A DNA stretch of 23,432 bases. It comes from DATEMK01 sp035275625 (GTDB lineage Bacteria > Bacteroidota > Bacteroidia > AKYH767-A > OLB10). Below, piece by piece: positions 7,500 through 12,943 of the stretch. Made by a program: the position numbers and the translations under genes. The stretch spans positions 1-23,432 of the forward strand of contig DATEMK010000197.1 in the NCBI GenBank assembly GCA_035275625.1, in the 5' to 3' direction. The notes below the pieces were generated by a model that did no database searches, had not been told where the DNA came from, and worked only from the letters and a program-made list of their open reading frames with translations. How positions within the stretch are numbered: position 1 is the stretch's first letter; each line of letters starts with the position of its first letter.

Positions 7500-8320
7500 A
7501 CCCGGTAGAAGAGGTTTTGACAACTGCTTTTGATTCCATTGCACCTTTTTACGATGAGAATTTTACTTTTTCAAACATTGGCAAGTTTCAGCGAAAAAGG
7601 GTTTATCATTTTCTGGAAAAAGTTTTACCCAAAAATCAATCTCTTGAAATTCTTGAAATCAATTGCGGTACAGGAGAAGATGCTGTATGGTTTGCAAAAA
7701 AAGGGCATCGTGTGATTGCTACTGATGCCTCTGAAAAAATGATTGAAGAATCAAATTCCAAATTCCTCCCTCTTCAGGAGGGACCCAATTCCAAATTCAG
7801 AACTTGCGGATTTGATAAGTTAAAGGAAGAATTTTCTAATAATAAGTTTGACTTGGTCTTTTCCAACTTTGGCGGGTTAAATTGTATTGATGATGCACAA
7901 TTGAAAAAATTGTCCGCTGATCTTTTCTCTTTATTAAAGCCAAACGGAAAATTCATTGCTGTAATTATGGGAAGAAAATGTTTATGGGAACAATTTTATT
8001 TCTTGTGTAAATTGAATTTTAGAAAAGCACTCAGAAGATTGTCAAAGGAAGGCGTGTATGCAGCTTTTGGTTCTCAGGTTCAAAAAACATTTTATTATTC
8101 ACCTGCAGAATTTAAAAAAATTACCGGAACAGAATTCCGGGTGACTGTGAAGAAACCTGTCGGGATAGCTATTCCGCCTTCTTATCTCGAACCATTTTTT
8201 AAAAATAAAACCTGGCTGCTGAAGATTCTGAATTTTAAAGAAAGGCTTCTTTCCTTTTCTTTTCTCAGCAATTTTGCAGATCATTATTTTATTGCGTTAC
8301 AAAGAAGAAATAATATTTAG
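7496..8320 (+). CDS. Class I SAM-dependent methyltransferase (Methyltransf_11/25-like)
   Basis: The 274-residue protein has motif I LEINCGTG (residues 53-60) and an acidic residue after strand 2 (ATDAS, D78). Later motifs are FDLVFSNFGGLN and LFSLLKPNGKFIAVIMG. It fits small-molecule or lipid/quinone-type methyltransferases, but the substrate is unknown. The gene is translationally coupled to the T9SS gene (ATGA). At residues 87-101 the protein reads NSKF-LPLQEGP-NSKF. This corresponds to a palindrome plus a 12-bp direct repeat at DNA level and looks like an in-frame insertion after motif II. The enzyme may still be active, since the insertion lies in a loop region. Confidence 0.82.
   Translation: MNPVEEVLTTAFDSIAPFYDENFTFSNIGKFQRKRVYHFLEKVLPKNQSLEILEINCGTGEDAVWFAKKGHRVIATDASEKMIEESNSKFLPLQEGPNSKFRTCGFDKLKEEFSNNKFDLVFSNFGGLNCIDDAQLKKLSADLFSLLKPNGKFIAVIMGRKCLWEQFYFLCKLNFRKALRRLSKEGVYAAFGSQVQKTFYYSPAEFKKITGTEFRVTVKKPVGIAIPPSYLEPFFKNKTWLLKILNFKERLLSFSFLSNFADHYFIALQRRNNI
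7754..7798. repeat. In-frame palindromic insertion flanked by 12-bp direct repeats
   Basis: AATTCCAAATTC occurs at 7754-7765 and again at 7787-7798, exactly 33 bases apart (11 codons). Between them lies a palindrome, TCCCTC (7767-7772), loop TTCAG, GAGGGA (7778-7783). The layout looks like a small mobile palindrome with a target duplication. Confidence 0.75.
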
Positions 8321-8322
8321 CA

Positions 8323-8358
8323 ATTCGTAAATTCGTATAGATTCGTTATTCGTTGATG
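8323..8358 (+). repeat. ATTCGT-rich dispersed repeat, copy A
   Basis: This 36-base element has four ATTCGT steps at 7-10-base spacing and ends TTGATG. It fills the gap between the methyltransferase and the second radical SAM gene. Its last three bases are that gene's start codon. Copies B (10197-10231, inverted) and C (18906-18940) match it closely. Confidence 0.8.
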
Positions 8359-9759
8359 AACATCCTGCTCACTCACGGTTATTTTCTTGAAGAAGATCCT
8401 AAAGAAAAAGAGATCATGCGGCCGTATGTGCCGCTGGGAATTCTATACATCTCAGCCTTTTTAGAAAAGAATGGTATTGAAAACGAAATATTCGATTCTA
8501 CTTTTTCTTCTTTTGAAAAATTAAAACAGCACCTGCTGAAAACTCAACCGGAAATTATTGGCATCTATACGAACCTGATGACCAAACTGAATGTATTGAA
8601 GATAATCCGTTACATTAAGGAAACACCGGAATTAAAAAAAACAAAAATTATTTTAGGCGGACCTGAAGTCAGCAACCATGCAGAAAACTTTTTGAATTAC
8701 GGGGCAGATGTCATTGTAATAGGAGAAGGCGAGGAAACCATGCTGGAGTTGGTTTCCTGTCATGCCGTACTTGATTCGGCATCTCTTAATAACATAAGCG
8801 GCATTGCATATAGAAATAGTGACGGTGAAATAATCTATACTCCTGAAAGAACTAAAATCAGAAACATAGATGACCTTCCGTTTCCGGGCCGGGAAAAAGT
8901 AAACCTTCAATATTATTTTGATGCATGGAAAAACAGGCATGGTGAAAGCGCTGTGTCAGTCAGTACCATGCGCGGATGTCCTTATACGTGTAAATGGTGC
9001 AGCCGTGCGGTTTACGGGCAAACATACAGGCGAAGAAGCGCTTCTCTTGTTGTGGATGAGCTGGAATGGATTCAGAAAAATTACGCTGTGGATACCGTTT
9101 GGTTTGTGGATGATGTATTCACTATTTCCCATAAATGGATGAAAGAATTTACTAACGAGATAGTGAAAAGAAAACTTAAAATAAAATATGAATGTATAAC
9201 ACGTGCAGACAGGATGAATGAAGAAATTATTCAATTGCTGAAAAATTCCGGCTGCTTTCGTGTTTGGATTGGCGCTGAAAGCGGATCGCAGAAAGTAATT
9301 GATGCAATGGATAGAAGGGTAAAGGTAGAGCAGGTGAGAGACATGATTCACCTGTCAAAGAAATATGGAATCCAATCAGGTACTTTTATTATGGTAGGTT
9401 ACCCGGGGGAAACAGAGGGGGATATTGATGAAACGCTGATGCACCTGAGAGCTTCTGATCCCGATTTGTTTACTATTACTATAGCATACCCTATAAAAGG
9501 AACTCCCCTTTACGAAGAAGTGGAAAATAATTTTATAAGCCAGCTTTCATGGGAGAACTCCACTGACAGGCAAATTGATTTTAAGCGAACCTATTCCCGT
9601 AAATACTATGACTATGCTGTGCGCTGGATTAATAATGAAATGAAAGTCCATAAGGCAAGCCGGAATAAAATCAATCCCTTTTCAAAAATTCCTGTTTTAA
9701 AAATGAAATCGCTTGCCGCACGGAGCCTGATGTTCTGGGAGCGAAGCTTCGGCAAGTAA
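8356..9759 (+). CDS. B12-binding-type radical SAM enzyme (second copy)
   Basis: This 467-residue protein is a clear paralogue of the radical SAM enzyme at 4565 and shares layout throughout. It opens MNILLTHGYFLEEDPKEKEI, followed by PYVPLGILYISAFLEKNG and VIGEGEE in the B12-type domain. The cluster motif is C208-x3-C212-x2-C215 in TMRGCPYTCKWC, followed by IGAESGSQKVIDAMDR and VGYPGET. I start it at the ATG at 8356 rather than the TTG one codon earlier, to match the paralogue's M-x-ILxTH start. Residues 134-146 (SCHAVLDSASLNN) come from a palindromic insert. It closes the cluster; a hairpin overlaps its stop. Two related enzymes in one operon suggest two successive radical steps on one product. 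Confidence 0.85.
   Translation: MNILLTHGYFLEEDPKEKEIMRPYVPLGILYISAFLEKNGIENEIFDSTFSSFEKLKQHLLKTQPEIIGIYTNLMTKLNVLKIIRYIKETPELKKTKIILGGPEVSNHAENFLNYGADVIVIGEGEETMLELVSCHAVLDSASLNNISGIAYRNSDGEIIYTPERTKIRNIDDLPFPGREKVNLQYYFDAWKNRHGESAVSVSTMRGCPYTCKWCSRAVYGQTYRRRSASLVVDELEWIQKNYAVDTVWFVDDVFTISHKWMKEFTNEIVKRKLKIKYECITRADRMNEEIIQLLKNSGCFRVWIGAESGSQKVIDAMDRRVKVEQVRDMIHLSKKYGIQSGTFIMVGYPGETEGDIDETLMHLRASDPDLFTITIAYPIKGTPLYEEVENNFISQLSWENSTDRQIDFKRTYSRKYYDYAVRWINNEMKVHKASRNKINPFSKIPVLKMKSLAARSLMFWERSFGK
8757..8786. repeat. Palindromic insert inside the second radical SAM gene
   Basis: ATGCCG (8762-8767) and CGGCAT (8777-8782) form a perfect stem around a 9-base loop. The sequence resembles a dispersed Bacteroidota repeat that reads CHAxLDSAS when translated (from memory, not checked). 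The paralogue at 4565 has unrelated sequence at this position. Confidence 0.6.
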
Positions 9760-9766
9760 ATTTTTT
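9712..9766 (+). terminator. Possible terminator overlapping the stop of the second radical SAM gene
   Basis: CTTGCCG (9712-9718) is complementary to CGGCAAG (9750-9756), and the stem is followed by TAAATTTTTTCT. The loop is long (31 bases), with an inner CGAAGCTTCG palindrome. It would end the 3534-9759 operon before the ars promoter. Confidence 0.4.
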
Positions 9767-9808
9767 CTCCGTCAGTATTAAGCTATTACAAATTAAATTT
9801 GAAAAATA

Positions 9809-9841
9809 TTTGCTTTTCGTAATTCTATTATCGTATATTTG
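9809..9841 (+). promoter_or_regulatory. Promoter of the arsRIC operon
   Basis: TTTG (9809-9812), 21 bases, then TATATTTG (9834-9841) match the Bacteroidota promoter consensus very well. Transcription would begin near 9848, about a dozen bases before the arsR ATG. Confidence 0.75.
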
Positions 9842-9846
9842 CGATA
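9829..9846. promoter_or_regulatory. Candidate ArsR operator
   Basis: TATCG (9829-9833) and CGATA (9842-9846) form an inverted repeat with an 8-base spacer. It covers the -7 box of the arsR promoter, the position expected for an autorepressor. Confidence 0.55.
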
Positions 9847-9859
9847 TACAATTAATAAA

Positions 9860-10192
9860 ATGGCTTTCAATAAAAAGGACGAATTCAATAAAAAAGAAAA
9901 CGAACTGGCTGATTTTGCAAAAGCAATCGGGCACCCTGCGCGTATTTCCATTCTTAAAGAAATTGCCAAGCGCAAAGAATGTATCTGCGGTGAAATTGTA
10001 GAGGTGCTTCCTTTAGCCCAATCCACCGTGTCGCAGCACCTGAAGGAATTGTTACATGCGGATCTTATTACAGGAACCGTTGACGGTGCCAAATCCTGCT
10101 ATTGCATTAACTGGAAAACGTTTGAAAAATTTGAAAAAACCTTTAATGAATTCTTTATAAATACTAATAGTAAAAATCCATCTTGCTGTTAA
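9860..10192 (+). CDS. arsR: ArsR/SmtB-family arsenic-sensing repressor
   Basis: The 110-residue winged-helix protein contains the family core ELADFAKAIGHPARISIL and the recognition helix STVSQHLKELLHADLI (residues 55-70). The cysteine pair C41-x-C43 in KECICGEIV sits where E. coli ArsR has its As(III)-binding CVC motif. Further thiols are C80-x-C82 and a terminal C109-C110. I use the ATG at 9860. A longer reading from a TTG at 9839 would start inside the -7 promoter box and is unlikely. It should repress its own operon through the inverted repeat at 9829-9846 and release on binding arsenite or antimonite. Confidence 0.9.
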   Translation: MAFNKKDEFNKKENELADFAKAIGHPARISILKEIAKRKECICGEIVEVLPLAQSTVSQHLKELLHADLITGTVDGAKSCYCINWKTFEKFEKTFNEFFINTNSKNPSCC

Positions 10193-10196
10193 ATAC

Positions 10197-10231
10197 CATC
10201 AACGAATACAAATATATACGAATTTACGAAT
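10197..10231 (-). repeat. ATTCGT-rich dispersed repeat, copy B (inverted)
   Basis: The reverse complement of this 35-base stretch matches copies A (8323-8358) and C (18906-18940), with the same four-step ATTCGT layout and TTGATG end. It lies in the arsR-arsI spacer. Confidence 0.75.
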
Positions 10232-10272
10232 AATCGCATATAATATTAAATAAACCTTTAAAAATAAATAAT

Positions 10273-10761
10273 ATGAACACACATCCATTTCCAAGAATGC
10301 ACGTGAGCTTATATGTAAGCGACCTGCAAAAAAGCGTTAATTTCTATTCAGAATTTTTTGGTGAAGAGCCTGTAAAGGTGAAACCGAAATACGCCAAGTA
10401 TGTTTTAGAAAATCCTTCGCTGATTATTTCTTTCGTAGAGAACAAAGAAAGAGTGCAGCAAAATTTCGGACACCTCGGTTTCCAGGTGGAAACGATAGAA
10501 GAGCTGAACAAACGGCTATGGGAAGCCCGAGTGAAAAAAATAGTTGCCAAAGAAGAAACCGGAACTAATTGCTGCTATGCAAAGCAGGATAAATTCTGGG
10601 TAAACGATCCTGACGGTGTGCAATGGGAGGTTTATTATTTTCATGCAGATGCAGATTTTAATGATCCTCATTATGAAATGAGCGAAGCTACAGCATGTTG
10701 TACGCCCGGTGAAAAAAGTTCTTCGGAAAGTGTAAGTGAGAAAGAAGCAGCCTGCTGTTAA
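10273..10761 (+). CDS. arsI: ArsI/CadI-family metalloenzyme (C-As lyase-like, VOC fold)
   Basis: The 162-residue vicinal-oxygen-chelate protein has the metal-ligand pattern of ArsI: H10 in MHVSLYVSDL, H67 in NFGHLGFQV and E119 in WEVYYF. The vicinal pair C100-C101 in GTNCCYAKQDKFWV, with K107 six residues on, matches the organoarsenical-binding site of ArsI. ArsI is an Fe(II)-dependent dioxygenase that cleaves the carbon-arsenic bond of methylarsenite and aromatic arsenicals to give As(III). The related CadI branch is cadmium-induced, so the exact substrate is not proven. The tail (residues 141-162) is serine/glutamate-rich with two more CC pairs, the last at the C-terminus. The stop overlaps the arsC start (TAATG). 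Confidence 0.85.
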   Translation: MNTHPFPRMHVSLYVSDLQKSVNFYSEFFGEEPVKVKPKYAKYVLENPSLIISFVENKERVQQNFGHLGFQVETIEELNKRLWEARVKKIVAKEETGTNCCYAKQDKFWVNDPDGVQWEVYYFHADADFNDPHYEMSEATACCTPGEKSSSESVSEKEAACC

Positions 10762-11153
10762 TGAAAAAGAATATTTTATTTGTTTGCGTAGAGAATTCTA
10801 ACCGCAGCCAGATGGCACAGGCATTTGCAATCATTCATGGAAAGGATATTGCAAATGCTTACAGTGCCGGTTCCGGGCCATCCGGTATAGTGAATCCGAA
10901 AGCAGTGGCTTCAATGAAAGAATTGAACTATGACTTGTCCAAACATATATCTAAATCTCTTACTGAAATTCCAGATATAGTATATGACTATGCCATCACT
11001 ATGGGTTGCGGAGATGAATGCCCTTTTATTATAGCCAACTACCGCGAAGACTGGAATATTCCTGACCCGAAAGAAATGAATGAAGATGATTTCAGGAAAA
11101 CCAGGGATTTGATTGAACAAAAAGTAAAAGAATTAATCAAAAAGCTGAAATGA
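10761..11153 (+). CDS. arsC: Arsenate reductase, LMW-phosphatase fold
   Basis: The 130-residue protein carries the P-loop C9-x5-R15-S in FVCVENSNRSQMA and the acidic DP motif in DWNIPDP (D99/D102). The resolving cysteines are C83 and C87 in TMGCGDECPF. It should reduce arsenate to arsenite in the cytoplasm. The C-x3-C spacing is shorter than the C-x6-C of the thioredoxin-linked plasmid pI258 ArsC and recalls the TMGCGDxCP form seen in actinobacterial-type enzymes, so the electron donor is uncertain. The start overlaps the arsI stop by one base. No Acr3/ArsB pump follows; a degenerate T9SS gene end does. Confidence 0.88.
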   Translation: MKKNILFVCVENSNRSQMAQAFAIIHGKDIANAYSAGSGPSGIVNPKAVASMKELNYDLSKHISKSLTEIPDIVYDYAITMGCGDECPFIIANYREDWNIPDPKEMNEDDFRKTRDLIEQKVKELIKKLK

Positions 11154-11174
11154 TTTGAATTGAAAATAATTTTT

Positions 11175-11237
11175 CTTTGTTTTATGAAAGTGAGGGATGG
11201 AGAAAAGGAGTATTGTAAGAAATTGGTGATTGAGTAA
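11175..11237 (+). pseudogene. Remnant 3' end of a T9SS propeller gene
   Basis: The stretch reads FMKVRDGEKEYCKKLVIE followed by TAA (11235-11237), nearly identical to the ends of the three downstream paralogues (FVKVRDGEREYCEKLVIK and similar). DNA similarity begins near 11175, about 20 bases after the arsC stop. Everything upstream of it (propeller, linker and most of the sorting domain) is missing. It is probably the scar of a fourth array member lost by deletion or replaced by the ars module. Confidence 0.8.
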
Positions 11238-11298
11238 AAGGTTTTTTACATTCATTTCAAAAGATTTTTGCCATCATAAAAATCATACTATTATATTA

Positions 11299-11329
11299 TT
11301 GCGGGTGATAGTCGATGTGAATAATTTTG
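11299..11329 (+). promoter_or_regulatory. Promoter of the propeller array
   Basis: TTG (11299-11301), 20 bases, then TAATTTTG (11322-11329) fit the Bacteroidota consensus. Transcription would start near 11336, giving a leader of about 16 bases before the TTG start at 11352. Confidence 0.65.
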
Positions 11330-11351
11330 CTTTAACTAAACTTTAATCGCT

Positions 11352-12926
11352 TTGAAAAAGATAATTACCCTTGTTCTTTTTCTCCTTTCAACCGGAAATT
11401 GTTTTGCACAGCAAATTATTTTTCAAAAAACCTTTGGCGGGAATGATAATGACCAAGGGCGATCAGTGCAGCAGGTGCCCGGGGGCGGATATATTATTGC
11501 AGGATCAACAACCAGTTACGGAGCAGGTGATGAGGACGTATATTTAATCAGGGTCGATCAATATGGAAATCCACTCTGGTCAAAAACATTTGGCGGAACA
11601 GGTCCGGATTGGGTGGGATTTGTAAAGCAAACTTCGGATGGAGGATTTATTATTTGCAGTTCCACGAGTTTTGTTGCTAATAACAATAATGTGTATTTAA
11701 TCAAAACAGATTCAAGTGGAAATTTGCTTTGGTCAAAAACATATGGAGGAGCAAGTCCTGATGCAGGATATGATGTTCAGCAGACTACAGATGGAGGATA
11801 TATTATTTCAGGCGTAACTCAGAGTTTTGGTGGAGGCATTGAGGACGTTTTTTTAATCAGGACCGATTCGGGTGGAAATTTGCTCTGGTCAAAGACTTTT
11901 GGCGATATTGGTTATCAATTAGGATATGCTGTACGTCAGACTTCTGATGGAGGATTTATTATTGCCGGAGCAATTTCCACTTTTACTACAGATTGGGATA
12001 TTTATCTGATCAAGACAGATTCCAATGGAAACATGCTGTGGACAAAAGTCATTGACATAATAGATGGGGATGTAGCTAATGCCATCCGGCAAACTACGGA
12101 TGGCGGATATATTATTGCTGGCTGGACGGAAAGTTTTGGTGCCGGACAAGGTGATTTTTATTTAATCAAAACAGATATAAGCGGAAATATTCTTTGGACA
12201 AAAACTTATGGTGGACCAAATACAGAATTCGCATATTCTGTTGAGCAAACCACGGATGGCGGATATATTGTTGCCGGCTCAACACTCAGTTTTGGTGCCG
12301 GAGGTTTTGATTATTATTTAGTTAAAACTGATACCATTGGGAATATGCAATGGGCGAAAACTTACGGAGGTTCAGGCGATGAATTTTGCTATGCTGTTAA
12401 GCAAACTGCTGATAACGGATTTATTCTTGCAGGATCTGTATTAAGTTTTGGTGCAGTTAACAATGATATTTATTTTATTAAAACCGACAGTTTTGGAAAC
12501 AGCGGGTGCAATGAGAATACCACAGCAACTATTGATTCTGTTCCCGCAACCGTTATAACAAACGTAACCCCCATTATGACTTCGCCCCCTACTGTTGTAA
12601 CAACTTTTGCTACCATTGTTGGAAGTGGTGGCACTGATACAGCTCTTTGCATAACTGTAGGTATTCCATCTGCCATCCCAAATCCGCAATCCAAAATGTC
12701 CATTTCTCCCAATCCAACCGCAAATAATTTCACCATTACTTTTCCAAACACCATTAATAAAGGCAGCATTGAAATTTATAATGTGATGGGAAAAAAGATT
12801 TTTGCTGAGAATATTGCTGATGTTTCTCAAAAAGAAATCCATCTTAAAAATACTGCTGCGGGGATTTATTTTGTGAAAGTGAGTGATGGGAAAAAAGAAT
12901 ATTGTGAGAAATTGGTGGTTGAATAA
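11352..12926 (+). CDS. Secreted seven-repeat propeller protein with T9SS sorting domain (paralogue 1)
   Basis: The 524-residue product has a signal peptide (MKKIITLVLFLLSTGNCFAQ) and seven ~52-residue repeats. The repeat consensus is KTFGG-x3-D-x2-YSVQQTTDGGYIIAG, then SFGAG-x3-D-VYLIKTD-x2-GN-x-LW, which suggests a seven-bladed beta-propeller. A cysteine pair, C386 (NSGCN) and C433 (LCITVG), brackets a T-x-PAT-x-V-like low-complexity stretch. A linker holding AATCC-type heptamers (12674-12701) precedes the T9SS domain (ISPNPTANNFTITF, then GKKIF, then AAGIYFVKV). The start is a TTG: an in-frame stop lies just upstream with no ATG, and the signal peptide begins there. It is the first of three tandem copies. 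The ligand and role at the surface are unknown. Confidence 0.88.
   Translation: MKKIITLVLFLLSTGNCFAQQIIFQKTFGGNDNDQGRSVQQVPGGGYIIAGSTTSYGAGDEDVYLIRVDQYGNPLWSKTFGGTGPDWVGFVKQTSDGGFIICSSTSFVANNNNVYLIKTDSSGNLLWSKTYGGASPDAGYDVQQTTDGGYIISGVTQSFGGGIEDVFLIRTDSGGNLLWSKTFGDIGYQLGYAVRQTSDGGFIIAGAISTFTTDWDIYLIKTDSNGNMLWTKVIDIIDGDVANAIRQTTDGGYIIAGWTESFGAGQGDFYLIKTDISGNILWTKTYGGPNTEFAYSVEQTTDGGYIVAGSTLSFGAGGFDYYLVKTDTIGNMQWAKTYGGSGDEFCYAVKQTADNGFILAGSVLSFGAVNNDIYFIKTDSFGNSGCNENTTATIDSVPATVITNVTPIMTSPPTVVTTFATIVGSGGTDTALCITVGIPSAIPNPQSKMSISPNPTANNFTITFPNTINKGSIEIYNVMGKKIFAENIADVSQKEIHLKNTAAGIYFVKVSDGKKEYCEKLVVE
12674..12701. repeat. Degenerate heptamer tract in the linker of paralogue 1
   Basis: The 7-base steps CATCCCA, AATCCGC, AATCCAA and AATGTCC lie between the second linker cysteine and the sorting domain. 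They encode SAIPNPQSKM-like residues. Confidence 0.5.
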
Positions 12927-12939
12927 AAAGTTACTTTCG
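12912..12939 (+). promoter_or_regulatory. Candidate internal promoter before paralogue 2
   Basis: TTG (12912-12914), 17 bases, then TACTTTCG (12932-12939) resemble the local promoter form. The box ends four bases before the ATG at 12944, so the mRNA would be leaderless. The same motif precedes paralogue 3. Confidence 0.35.
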
Positions 12940-12943
12940 TTCA

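Noticed and set aside
8956..9351. A 131-codon minus-strand open frame within the second radical SAM gene
   Set aside because: It is antisense to the radical SAM core motifs and has no recognisable domain or promoter.
9839..9862. An upstream TTG start extending arsR by seven codons
   Set aside because: The TTG is part of the -7 promoter box TATATTTG, so it would not be transcribed; the ATG at 9860 fits the family.
11151..11237. arsC read through its TGA stop into the T9SS remnant, making a fusion protein
   Set aside because: The remnant is in the arsC frame, but this happens by chance one time in three. The truncated tail lacks the rest of the sorting domain, and ArsC is cytoplasmic without a signal peptide.
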